Shown here one piece after another: positions 37,051 to 50,576 of a stretch of DNA of 51,924 nucleotides. Every line of letters begins with the position of its first letter. Within the stretch, counting starts at the first letter, position 1. The stretch is from Liolophura sinensis (Eukaryota > Mollusca > Polyplacophora > Chitonida > Chitonidae). The notes beneath the pieces were generated by a model, which was not told the DNA's origin, ran no database searches, and saw only the letters and a list, made by a program, of their open reading frames with translations. The stretch lies in contig NW_027018251.1 of assembly GCF_032854445.1 (NCBI RefSeq), positions 1 to 51,924 of the forward strand, written 5' to 3'. Made by a program: the position numbers and the translations under genes.

Positions 37051-39928
37051 TCGAAGATAAACTTAATCTCTTTATCTACATGTAGAAAAACCACACCATT
37101 TTTATATAAAAAACACAAGGTACTTGATACAGTCTGCTGTAAAAAGTACAATTGAACACTGACCCACATCAATAAGGTGCCAAAAGATGCGCAATTGGGT
37201 CAGGCATCTCCAGCTGTTGAAAAATTGGAAATTTCCTTGGTTTCCATGGAGTAAGAGCCGTTGCTGGGCACGTGATTTTGACATAAATGATGATTCAATT
37301 GTGGCTACAGCCAAAAGTATTGGTCGGAGAGCAGCGCGGTTTGCACCATTCGATTTCTCGTCACAAAATACGTCGGATTAGCCTCTTACCAGCACGATTG
37401 GAGCATTTTTTTTACTTTTGGATTTTTGCCTGGTCCTTTTGCTAATTGAAATCGGCTACATGTACTATGTACAATCGCGACTGGTCATTACTATATTCAA
37501 CTTTTGATTATAAGTTATGTGCCCTTCGGTAGCCCAGAAGACGTCAAATCTTTGGGCCAAGCCCATTTAACTCACCCAGCAAATGTCTTACTTCTAAGTC
37601 GAAGATAAACTCAATGTCTTTATCTACATGTAGAAAAACCACACCATTTTTATATAAAAAACACAAGGTACTTGATACAGTCTGCTGTAAAAAGTACAAT
37701 TGAACACTGACCCACATCAATAAGGTGCCAAAAGATGCGTAATTGGGCCAGGCATCTCCAGGTGTTGAAAAATTGTAAATTTCCTTGGTTTCCATGGAGT
37801 AAGAGCCGTTGCTGGGCACGTGATTTTGACATAATTGATGATTCAATTGTGGCTACAGCCAAAAGTATTGGTCGGAGAGCAACGCGGTTTGCACCATTCG
37901 ATTTCTCGTCACAAAATACGTCGGATTAGCCTCTTACCAGCAGCATTGGAACATTTTTTCCACTTTTGGATTTTTGCCTGGTCCTTTTGCTAATTGAAAT
38001 CGGCTACATGTACTATGTACAATCGCGACTGGTCATTACTATATTCAACTTTTGATTATAAGTTATGTGCCCTTCGGTAGCCCAGAAGATGTCAAATCTT
38101 TGGGCCAAGCCCATTTAACTCACCCAGCAAATGTCTTACTTCTAAGTCGAAGATAAACTTAATCTCTTTATCTACATGTAGAAAAACCACACCATTTTTA
38201 TATAAAAACCACAAGGTACTTGATACAGTCTGCTGTAAAAAGTACAATTGAACACTGACCCACATCAATAAGGTGCCAAAAGATGCGCAATTGGGTCAGG
38301 CATCTCCAGCTGTTGAAAAATTGTAAATTTCCTTGGTTTCCATGGAGTAAGAGCCGTTGCTGGGCACGTGATTTTGACATAAATGATGATTCAATTGTGG
38401 CTACAGCCAAAAGTATTGGTCGGAGAGCAACGCGATTTGCACCATTCGATTTCTCGTCACAAAATACGTCGGATTAGCCTCTTACCAGCAGCATTGGAAC
38501 ATTTTTTCCACTTTTGGATTTTTGCCTGGTCCTTTTGCTAATTGAAATCGGCTACATGTACTATGTACCATCGCGACTGGTCATTACTATATTCAACTTT
38601 TGATTATAAGTTATGTGCCCTTCGGTAGCCCAGAAGACGTCAAATCTTTGGGCCAAGCCCATTTAACTCACCCAGCAAATGTCTTACTTCTAAGTCGAAG
38701 ATAAACTCAATGTCTTTATCTACATGTAGAAAAACCACACCATTTTTATATAAAAAACACAAGGTACTTGATACAGTCTGCTGTAAAAAGTACAATTGAA
38801 CACTGACCCACATCAATAAGGTGCCAAAAGATGCGCAATTGGGTCAGGCATCTCCAGCTTTTGAAAAATTGCAAATTTCCTTGGTTTCCATGGAGTAAGA
38901 GCCGTTGCTGGGCACGTGATTTTGACATAAATGATGATTCAATTGTGGCTACAGCCAAAAGTATTGGTCGGAGAGCAACGCGGTTTGCACCATTCGATTT
39001 CTCGTCACAAAATACATCGGATTAGCCTCTTACCAGCAGCATTGGAACATTTTTTCCACTTTTGGATTTTTGCCTGGTCCTTTTGCTAATTGAAATCGGC
39101 TACATGTACTATGTACAATCGCGACTGGTCATTACTATATTCAACTTTTGATTATAAGTTATGTGCCCTTCGGTAGCCCAGAAGATGTCAAATCTTTGGG
39201 CCAAGCCCATTTAACTCACCCAGCAAATGTCTTACTTCTAAGTCGAAGATAAACTCAATGTCTTTATCTACATGTAGAAAAACCACACCATTTTTATATA
39301 AAAAACACAAGGTACTTGATACAGTCTGCTGTTAAAAGTACAATTGAACACTGACTTACATCAATAAGGTGCCAAAAGATGCGCAATTGGGTCAGGCATC
39401 TCCAGCTGTTGAAAAATTGCAAATTTCCTTGGTTTCCATGGAGTAAGAGCCGTTGCTGGGCACGTGATTTTGACATAAATGATGATTCAATTGTGGCTAC
39501 AGCCAAAAGTATTGGTCGGAGAGCAACGCGGCTTGCACCATTCGATTTCTCGTCACAAAATACGTCGGATTAGCCTCTTACCAGCAGCATTGGAACATTT
39601 TTTCCACTTTTGGATTTTTGCCTGGTCCTTTTGCTAATTGAAATCGGCTACATGTACTATGTACACAATCGCGACTGGTCATTACTATATTCAACTTTTG
39701 ATTATAAGTTATGTGCCCTTCGGTAGCCCAGAAGATGTCAAATCTTTGGGCCAAGCCCATTTAACTCACCCAGCAAATGTCTTACTTCTAAGTCGAAGAT
39801 AAACTTAATCTCTTTATCTACATGTAGAAAAACCACACCATTTTTATATAAAAACCACAAGGTACTTGATACAGTCTGCTGTAAAAAGTACAATTGAACA
39901 CTGACCCACATCAATAAGGTGCCAAAAG

Positions 39929-41572
39929 ATGCGCAATTGGGTCAGGCATCTCCAGGTGTTGAAAAATTGGAAATTTCCTTGGTTTCCATGGAGTAAGAGC
40001 CGTTGCTGGGCACGTGATTTTGACATAAATGATGATTCAATTGTGGCTACAGCCAAAAGTATTGGTCGGAGAGCAACGCGGTTTGCACCATTCGATTTCT
40101 CGTCACAAAATACGTCGGATTAGCCTCTTACCAGCAGCATTGGAACATTTTTTCCACTTTTGGATTTTTGCCTGGTCCTTTTGCTAATTGAAATCGGCTA
40201 CAAGTAATATGTACAATCGCGACTGGTCATTACTATATTCAACTTTTGATTATAAGTTATGTGCCCTTCGGTAGCCCAGAAGATGTCAAATCTTTGGGCC
40301 AAGCCCATTTAACTCACCCAGCAAATGTCTTACTTCTAAGTCGAAGATAAACTCAATGTCTTTATCTACATGTAGAAAAACCACACCATTTTTATATAAA
40401 AAACACAAGGTACTTGATACAGTCTGCTGTAAAAAGTACAATTGAACACTGACCCACATCAATAAGGTGCCAAAAGATGCGCAATTGGGTCAGGCATCTC
40501 CAGGTGTTGAAAAATTGCAAATTTCCTTGGTTTCCATGGAGTAAGAGCCGTTGCTGGGCACGTGATTTTGACATAAATGATCATTCAATTGTGGCTACAG
40601 CCAAAAGTATTGGTCGGAGAGCAACGCGGTTTGCACCATTCGATTTCTCGTCACAAAATACGTCGGATTAGCCTCTTACCAGCAGCATTGGAACATTTTT
40701 TCCACTTTTGGATTTTTGCCTGGTCCTTTTGCTAATTGAAATCGGCTACATGTACTATGTACAATCGCGACTGGTCATTACTATATTCAACTTTTGATTA
40801 TAAGTTATGTGCCCTTCGGTAGCCCAGAAGACGTCAAATCTTTGGGCCAAGCCCATTTAACTCACCCAGCAAATGTCTTACTTCTAAGTCGAAGATAAAC
40901 TTAATCTCTTTATCTACATGTAGAAAAACCACACCATTTTTATATAAAAAACACAAGGTACTTGATACAGTCTGCTGTAAAAAGTACAATTGAACACTGA
41001 CCCACATCAATAAGATGCCAAAAGATGCGCAATTGGGTCAGGCATCTCCAGGTGTTGAAAAATTGGAAATTTCCTTGGTTTCCATGGAGTAAGAGCCGTT
41101 GCTGGGCACGTGATTTTGACATAAATGATGATTCAATTGTGGCTACAGCCAAAAGTATTGGTCGGAGAGCAACGCGGTTTGCACCATTCGATTTCTCGTC
41201 ACAAAATACGTCGGATTAGCCTCTTACCAGCAGCATTGGAGCATTTTTTCCACTTTTGGATTTTTGCCTGGTCCTTTTGCTAATTGAAATCGGCTACATG
41301 TACTATGTACCATCGCGACTGGTCATTACTATATTCAACTTTTGATTATAAGTTATGTGCCCTTCGGTAGCCCAGAAGACGTCAAATCTTTGGGCCAAGC
41401 CCATTTAACTCACCCAGCAAATGTCTTACTTCTAAGTCGAAGATAAACTCAATGTCTTTATCTACATGTAGAAAAACCACACCATTTTTATATAAAAAAC
41501 ACAAGGTACTTGATACAGTCTGCTGTAAAAAGTACAATTGAACACTGACCCACATCAATAAGGTGCCAAAAG
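39929..41572 (+). repeat. Three-unit block duplicated at an eleven-unit offset, copy 1
   Basis: Rare marks in order are CTACAAGTA near 40198, GATCATTC in unit 40477, GAAGACGTC combined with TTAATCTCT in the same unit, TAAGATGCC at 41011, then TTGGAGCATTTTTTCCAC and GTACCATCG in unit 41025. Every mark recurs in the same order 6027-6028 bp later. CTACAAGTA and TAAGATGCC occur nowhere else in the window that I could find. Confidence 0.88.
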
Positions 41573-44500
41573 ATGCGCAATTGGGTCAGGCATCTCCAGC
41601 TGTTGAAAAATTGCAAATTTCCTTGGTTTCCATGGAGTAAGAGCCGTTGCTGGGCACGTGATTTTGACATAAATGATGATTCAATTGTGGCTACAGCCAA
41701 AAGTATTGGTCGGAGAGCAACGCGGTTTGCACCATTCGATTTCTCGTCACAAAATACGTCGGATTAGCCTCTTACCAGCACGATTGGAGCATTTTTTTTA
41801 CTTTTGGATTTTTGCCTGGTCCTTTTGCTAATTGAAATCGGCTACATGTACTATGTACCATCGCGACTGGTCATTACTATATTCAACTTTTGATTATAAG
41901 TTATGTGCCCTTCGGTAGCCCAGAAGACGTCAAATCTTTGGGCCAAGCCCATTTAACTCACCCAGCAAATGTCTTACTTCTAAGTCGAAGATAAACTCAA
42001 TGTCTTTATCTACATGTAGAAAAACCACACCATTTTTATATAAAAAACACAAGGTACTTCATACAGTCTGCTGTAAAAAGTACAATTGAACACTGACCCA
42101 CATCAATAAGGTGCCAAAAGATGCGCAATTGGGCCAGGCATCTCCAGCTGTTGAAAAATTGTAAATTTCCTTGGTTTCCATGGAGTGAGAGCCGTTGCTG
42201 GGCACGTGATTTTGACATAATTGATGATTCAATTGTGGCTACAGCCAAAAGTATTGGTCGGAGAGCAACGCGGTTTGCACCATTCGATTTCTCGTCACAA
42301 AATACGTCGGATTAGCCTCTTACCAGCAGCATTGGAACATTTTTTCCACTTTTGGATATTTGCCTGGTCCTTTTGCTAATTGAAATCGGCTACATGTACT
42401 ATGTACAATCGCGACTGGTCATTACTATATTCATCTTTTGATTATAAGTTATGTGCCCTTCGGTAGCCCAGAAGATGTCAAATCTTTGGGCCAAGCCCAT
42501 TTAACTCACCCAGCAAATGTCTTACTTCTAAGTCGAAGATAAACTTAATCTCTTTATCTACATGTAGAAAAACCACACCATTTTTATATAAAAACCACAA
42601 GGTACTTGATACAGTCTGCTGTAAAAAGTACAATTGAACACTGACCCACATCAATAAGGTGCCAAAAGATGCGCAATTGGGTCAGGCATCTCCAGGTGTT
42701 GAAAAATTGCAAATTTCCTTGGTTTCCATGGAGTAAGAGCCGTTGCTGGGCACGTGATTTTGACATAAATGATGATTCAATTGTGGCTACAGCCAAAAGT
42801 ATTGGTCGGAGAGCAGCGCGGTTTGCACCATTCGATTTCTCGTCACAAAATACATCGGATTAGCCTCTTACCAGCAGCATTGGAACATTTTTTCCACTTT
42901 TGGATTTTTGCCTGGTCCTTTTGCTAATTGAAATCGGCTACATGTACTATGTACAATCGCGACTGGTCATTACTATATTCAACTTTTGATTATAAGTTAT
43001 GTGCCCTTCGGTAGCCCAGAAGATGTCAAATCTTTGGGCCAAGCCCATTTAACTCACCCAGCAAATGTCTTACTTCTAAGTCGAAGATAAACTCAATGTC
43101 TTTATCTACATGTAGAAAAACCACACCATTTTTATATAAAAAACACAAGGTACTTGATACAGTCTGCTGTTAAAAGTACAATTGAACACTGACCCACATC
43201 AATAAGGTGCCAAAAGATGCGCAATTGGGTCAGGCATCTCCAGCTGTTGAAAAATTGCAAATTTCCTTGGTTTCCATGGAGTAAGAGCCGTTGCTGGGCA
43301 CGTGATTTTGACATAAATGATCATTCATATGTGGCTACAGCCAAAAGTATTGGTCGGAGAGCAACGCGGTTTGCACCATTCGATTTCTCGTCACAAAATA
43401 CGTCGGATTAGCCTCTTACTAGCAGCATTGGAACATTTTTTCCACTTTTGGATTTTTGCCTGGTCCTTTTGCTAATTGAAATCGGCTACATGTACTATGT
43501 ACAATCGCGACTGGTCATTACTATATTCAACTTTTGATTATAAGTTATGTGCCCTTCGGTAGCCCAGAAGATGTCAAATCTTTGGGCCAAGCCCATTTAA
43601 CTCACCCAGCAAATGTCTTACTTCAAGTCGAAGATAAACTCAATGTCTTTATCTACATGTAGAAAAACCACGCCATTTTTATATAAAAAACACAAGGTAC
43701 TTGATACAGTCTGCTGTAAAAAGTACAATTGAACACTGACCCACATCAATAAGGTGCCAAAAGATGCGCAATTGGGTCAGGCATCTCCAGGTGTTGAAAA
43801 ATTGCAAATTTCCTTGGTTTCCATGGAGTAAGAGCCGTTGCTGGGCACGTGATTTTGACATAAATGATGATTCAATTGTGGCTACAGCCAAAAGTATTGG
43901 TCGGAGAGCAACGCGGTTTGCACCATTCGATTTCTCGTCACAAAATACGTCAGATTAGCCTCTTACCAGCAGCATTGGAACATTTTTTCCACTTTTGGAT
44001 TTTTGCCTGGTCCTTTTGCTAATTGAAATCGGCTACATGTACTATGTACAATCGCGACTGGTCATTACTATATTCAACTTTTGATTATCAGTTATGTGCC
44101 CTTCGGTAGCCCAGAAGATGTCAAATCTTTGGGCCAAGCCCATTTAACTCACCCAGCAAATGTCTTACTTCTAAGTCGAAGATAAACTTAATCTCTTTAT
44201 CTACATGTAGAAAAACCACACCATTTTTATATAAAAACCACAAGGTACTTGATACAGTCTGCTGTAAAAAATACAATTGAACACTGACCCACATCAATAA
44301 GGTGCCAAAAGATGCGCAATTGGGTCAGGCATCTCCAGGTGTTGAAAAATTGCAAATTTCCTTGGTTTCCATGGAGTAAGAGCCGTTGCTGGGCACGTGA
44401 TTTTGACATAAATGATCATTCAATTGTGGCTACAGCCAAAAGTATTGGTCGGAGAGCAACGCGGTTTGCACCATTCGATTTCTCGTCACAAAATACGTCG

Positions 44501-45955
44501 GATTAGCCTCTTACCAGCAGCATTGGAACATTTTTTCCACTTTTGGATTTTTGCTTGGTCCTTTTGCTAATTGAAATCGGCTACATGTACTATGTACAAT
44601 CGCGACTGGTCATTACTATATTCAACTTTTGATTATAAGTTATGTGCCCTTCGGTAGCCCAGAAGATGTCAAATCTTTGGGCCAAGCCCATTTAACTCAC
44701 CCAGCAAATGTCTTACTTCTAAGTCGAAGATAAACTCAATGTCTTTATCTACATGTAGAAAAACCACACCATTTTTATATAAAAAACACAAGGTACTTGA
44801 TACAGTCTGCTGTAAAAAGTACAATTGAACACTGACCCACATCAATAAGGTGCCAAAAGATGCGCAATTGGGTCAGGCATCTCCAGCTGTTGAAAAATTG
44901 CAAATTTCCTTGGTTTCCATGGAGTAAGAGCCGTTGCTGGGCACGTGATTTTGACATAAATGATGATTCAATTGTGGCTACAGCCAAAAGTATTGGTCGG
45001 AGAGCAACGCGGTTTGCACCATTCGATTTCTCGTCACAAAATACGTCGGATTAGCCTCTTACCAGCAGCATTGGAACATTTTTTCCACTTTTGGATTTTT
45101 GCCTGGTCCTTTTGCTAATTGAAATCGGCTACATGTACTATGTACAATCGCGACTGGTCATTACTATATTCAACTTTTGATTATAAGTTATGTGCCCTTC
45201 GGTAGCCCAGAAGATGTCAAATCTTTGGGCCAAGCCCATTTAACTCACCCAGCAAATGTCTTACTTCTAAGTCGAAGATAAACTTAATCTCTTTATCTAC
45301 ATGTAGAAAAACCACACCATTTTTATATAAAAACCACAAGGTACTTGATACAGTCTGCTGTAAAAAGTACAATTGAACACTGACCCACATCAATAAGGTG
45401 CCAAAAGATGCGCAATTGGGTCAGGCATCTCCAGGTGTTGAAAAATTGCAAATTTCCTTGGTTTCCATGGAGTAAGAGCCGTTGCTGGGCACGTGATTTT
45501 GACATAAATGATGATTCAATTGTGGCTACAGCCAAAAGTATTGGTCGGAGAGCAACGCGGTTTGCACCATTCGATTTCTCGTCACAAAATACGTCGGATT
45601 AGCCTCTTACCAGCAGCATTGGAACATTTTTTCCACTTTTGGATATTTGCCTGGTCCTTTTGCTAATTGAAATCGGCTACATGTACTATGTACAATCGCG
45701 ACTGGTCATTACTATATTCAACTTTTGATTATAAGTTATGTGCCCTTCGGTAGCCCAGAAGATGTCAAATCTTTGGGCCAAGCCCATTTAACTCACCCAG
45801 CAAATGTCTTACTTCTAAGTCGAAGATAAACTTAATCTCTTTATCTACATGTAGAAAAACCACACCATTTTTATATAAAAACCACAAGGTACTTGATACA
45901 GTCTGCTGTAAAAAGTACAATTGAACACTGACCCACATCAATAAGGTGCCAAAAG

Positions 45956-47600
45956 ATGCGCAATTGGGTCAGGCATCTCCAGGTGTTGAAAAATTGGAAA
46001 TTTCCTTGGTTTCCATGGAGTAAGAGCCGTTGCTGGGCACGTGATTTTGACATAAATGATGATTCAATTGTGGCTACAGCCAAAAGTATTGGTCGGAGAG
46101 CAACGCGGTTTGCACCATTCGATTTCTCGTCACAAAATACGTCGGATTAGCCTCTTACCAGCAGCATTGGAACATTTTTTCCACTTTTGGATTTTTGCCT
46201 GGTCCTTTTGCTAATTGAAATCGGCTACAAGTACTATGTACAATCGCGACTGGTCATTACTATATTCAACTTTTGATTATAAGTTATGTGCCCTTCGGTA
46301 GCCCAGAAGATGTCAAATCTTTGGGCCAAGCCCATTTAACTCACCCAGCAAATGTCTTACTTCTAAGTCGAAGATAAACTCAATGTCTTTATCTACATGT
46401 AGAAAAACCACACCATTTTTATATAAAAAACACAAGGTACTTGATACAGTCTGCTGTAAAAAGTACAATTGAACACTGACCCACATCAATAAGGTGCCAA
46501 AAGATGCGCAATTGGGTCAGGCATCTCCAGGTGTTGAAAAATTGCAAATTTCCTTGGTTTCCATGGAGTAAGAGCCGTTGCTGGGCACGTGATTTTGACA
46601 TAAATGATCATTCAATTGTGGCTACAGCCAAAAGTATTGGTCGGAGAGCAACGCGGTTTGCACCATTCGATTTCTCGTCACAAAATACGTCGGATTAGCC
46701 TCTTACCAGCAGCATTGGAACATTTTTTCCACTTTTGGATTTTTGCCTGGTCCTTTTGCTAATTGAAATCGGCTACATGTACTATGTACAATCGCGACTG
46801 GTCATTACTATATTCAACTTTTGATTATAAGTTATGTGCCCTTCGGTAGCCCAGAAGACGTCAAATCTTTGGGCCAAGCCCATTTAACTCACCCAGCAAA
46901 TGTCTTACTTCTAAGTCGAAGATAAACTTAATCTCTTTATCTACATGTAGAAAAACCACACCATTTTTTATATAAAAAACACAAGGTACTTGATACAGTC
47001 TGCTGTAAAAAGTACAATTGAACACTGACCCACATCAATAAGATGCCAAAAGATGCGCAATTGGGTCAGGCATCTCCAGGTGTTGAAAAATTGGAAATTT
47101 CCTTGGTTTCCATGGAGTAAGAGCCGTTGCTGGGCACGTGATTTTGACATAAATGATGATTCAATTGTGGCTACAGCCAAAAGTATTGGTCGGAGAGCAA
47201 CGCGGTTTGCACCATTCGATTTCTCGTCACAAAATACGTCGGATTAGCCTCTTACCAGCAGCATTGGAGCATTTTTTCCACTTTTGGATTTTTGCCTGGT
47301 CCTTTTGCTAATTGAAATCGGCTACATGTACTATGTACCATCGCGACTGGTCATTACTATATTCAACTTTTGATTATAAGTTATGTGCCCTTCGGTAGCC
47401 CAGAAGACGTCAAATCTTTGGGCCAAGCCCATTTAACTCACCCAGCAAATGTCTTACTTCTAAGTCGAAGATAAACTCAATGTCTTTATCTACATGTAGA
47501 AAAACCACACCATTTTTATATAAAAAACACAAGGTACTTGATACAGTCTGCTGTAAAAAGTACAATTGAACACTGACCCACATCAATAAGGTGCCAAAAG
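45956..47600 (+). repeat. Three-unit block duplicated at an eleven-unit offset, copy 2
   Basis: CTACAAGTA near 46225, GATCATTC in unit 46504, TAAGATGCC at 47039 and the hybrid TTGGAGCATTTTTTCCAC in unit 47053 match the block at 39929-41572. The offset changes from 6027 to 6028 bp because this copy has one extra T near 46965. After this block the next shared marker set (unit 42121 against 48697) is offset by twelve units, so one unit was gained or lost between them. Confidence 0.88.
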
Positions 47601-49479
47601 ATGCGCAATTGGGTCAGGCATCTCCAGCTGTTGAAAAATTGCAAATTTCCTTGGTTTCCATGGAGTAAGAGCCGTTGCTGGGCACGTGATTTTGACATAA
47701 ATGATCATTCAATTGTGGCTACAGCCAAAAGTATTGGTCGGAGAGCAACGCGGTTTGCACCATTCGATTTCTCGTCACAAAATACGTCGGATTAGCCTCT
47801 TACCAGCAGCATTGGAACATTTTTTCCACTTTTGGATTTTTGCCTGGTCGTTTTGCTAATTGAAATCGGCTACATGTACTATGTACAATCGCGACTGGTC
47901 ATTACTATATTCAACTTTTGATTATAAGTTATGTGCCCTTCGGTAGCCCAGAAGATGTCAAATCTTTGGGCCAAGCCCATTTAACTCACCCAGCAAATGT
48001 CTTACTTCTAAGTCGAAGATAAACTCAATGTCTTTATCTACATGTAGAAAAACCACACCATTTTTATATAAAAAACACAAGGTACTTGATACAGTCTGCT
48101 GTAAAAAGTACAATTGAACACTGACCCACATCAATAAGGTGCCAAAAGATGCGCAATTGGGTCAGGCATCTCCAGGTGTTGAAAAATTGCAAATTTCCTT
48201 GGTTTCCATGGAGAAAGAGCCGTTGCTGGGCACGTGATTTTGACATAAATGATGATTCAATTGTGGCTACAGCCAAAAGTATTGGTCGGAGAGCAACGCG
48301 GTTTGCACCATTCGATTTCTCGTCACAAAATACGTCGGATTAGCCTCTTACCAGCACGATTGGAGCATTTTTTTTACTTTTGGATTTTTGCCTGGTCCTT
48401 TTGCTAATTGAAATCGGCTACATGTACTATGTACCATCGCGACTGGTCATTACTATATTCAACTTTTGATTATAAGTTATGTGCCCTTCGGTAGCCCAGA
48501 AGACGTCAAATCTTTGGGCCAAGCCCATTTAACTCACCCAGCAAATGTCTTACTTCTAAGTCGAAGATAAACTCAATGTCTTTATCTACATGTAGAAAAA
48601 CCACACCATTTTTATATAAAAAACACAAGGTACTTCATACAGTCTGCTGTAAAAAGTACAATTGAACACTGACCCACATCAATAAGGTGCCAAAAGATGC
48701 GCAATTGGGCCAGGCATCTCCAGGTGTTGAAAAATTGTAAATTTCCTTGGTTTCCATGGAGTAAGAGCCGTTGCTGGGCACGTGATTTTGACATAATTGA
48801 TGATTCAATTGTGGCTACAGCCAAAAGTATTGGTCGGAGAGCAACGCGGTTTGCACCATTCGATTTCTCGTCACAAAATACGTCGGATTAGCCTCTTACC
48901 AGCAGCATTGGAACATTTTTTCCACTTTTGGATATTTGCCTGGTCCTTTTGCTAATTGAAATCGGCTACATGTACTATGTACAATCGCGACTGGTCATTA
49001 CTATATTCATCTTTTAATTATAAGTTATGTGCCCTTCGGTAGCCCAGAAGACGTCAAATCTTTGGGCCAAGCCCATTTAACTCACCCAGCAAATGTCTTA
49101 CTTCTAAGTCGAAGATAAACTTAATCTCTTTATCTACATGTAGAAAAACCACACCATTTTTATATAAAAACCACAAGGTACTTGATACAGTCTGCTGTAA
49201 AAAGTACAATTGAACACTGACCCACATCAATAAGGTGCCAAAAGATGCGCAATTGGGTCAGGCATCTCCAGCTGTTGAAAAATTGCAAATTTCCTTGGTT
49301 TCCATGGAGTAAGAGCCGTTGCTGGGCACGTGATTTTGACATAATTGATGATTCAATTGTGGCTACAGCCAAAAGTATTGGTCGGAGAGCAACGCGGTTT
49401 GCACCATTCGATTTCTCGTCACAAAATACGTCGGATTAGCCTCTTACCAGCAGCATTGGAACATTTTTTCCACTTTTGG

Positions 49480-50460
49480 ATATTTGCCTGGTCCTTTTGC
49501 TAATTGAAATCGGCTACATGTACTATGTACAATCGCGACTGGTCATTACTATATTCATCTTTTGATTATAAGTTATGTGCCCTTCGGTAGCCCAGAAGAT
49601 GTCAAATCTTTGGGCCAAGCCCATTTAACTCACCCAGCAAATGTCTTACTTCTAAGTCGAAGATAAACTTAATCTCTTTATCTACATGTAGAAAAACCAC
49701 ACCATTTTTATATAAAAACCACAAGGTACTTGATACAGTCTGCTGTAAAAAGTACAATTGAACACTGACCCTCATCAATAAGGTGCCAAAAGATGCGCAA
49801 TTGGGTCAGGCATCTCCAGCTGTTGAAAAATTGCAAATTTCCTTGGTTTCCATGGAGTAAGAGCCGTTGCTGGGCACGTGATTTTGACATAAATGATGAT
49901 TCAATTGTGGCTACAGCCAAAAGTATTGGTCGGAGAGCAGCGCGGTTTGCACCATTCGATTTCTCGTCACAAAATACATCGGATTAGCCTCTTACCAGCA
50001 GCATTGGAACATTTTTTCCACTTTTGGATTTTTGCCTGGTCCTTTTGCTAATTGAAATCGGCTACATGTACTATGTACAATCGCGACTGGTCATTACTAT
50101 ATTCAACTTTTGATTATAAGTTATGTGCCCTTCGGTAGCCCAGAAGATGTCAAATCTTTGGGCCAAGCCCATTTAACTCACCCAGCAAATGTCTTACTTC
50201 TAAGTCGAAGATAAACTCAATGTCTTTATCTACATGTAGAAAAACCACACCATTTTTATATAAAAAACACAAGGTACTTGATACAGTCTGCTGTTAAAAG
50301 TACAATTGAACACTGACCCACATCAATAAGGTGCCAAAAGATGCGCAATTGGGTCAGGCATCTCCAGCTGTTGAAAAATTGCAAATTTCCTTGGTTTCCA
50401 TGGAGTAAGAGCCGTTGCTGGGCACGTGATTTTGACATAAATGATCATTCAATTGTGGCT
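49480..50460 (+). repeat. Two-unit block, copy 1 of an adjacent duplication
   Basis: GGATATTT and TATTCATC, then the rare CCCTCATCAA near 49769, a GAGCAGCG and TACATCGG unit (49793), GCTGTTAAAAG, and a GATCATTC unit (50341). The same series follows at an offset of 1097-1098 bp. CCCTCATCAA is seen only in these two places. Confidence 0.82.
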
Positions 50461-50576
50461 ACAGCCAAAAGTATTGGTCGGAGAGCAACGCGGTTTGCAC
50501 CATTCGATTTCTCGTCACAAAATACGTCGGATTAGCCTCTTACCAGCAGCATTGGAACATTTTTTCCACTTTTGGA

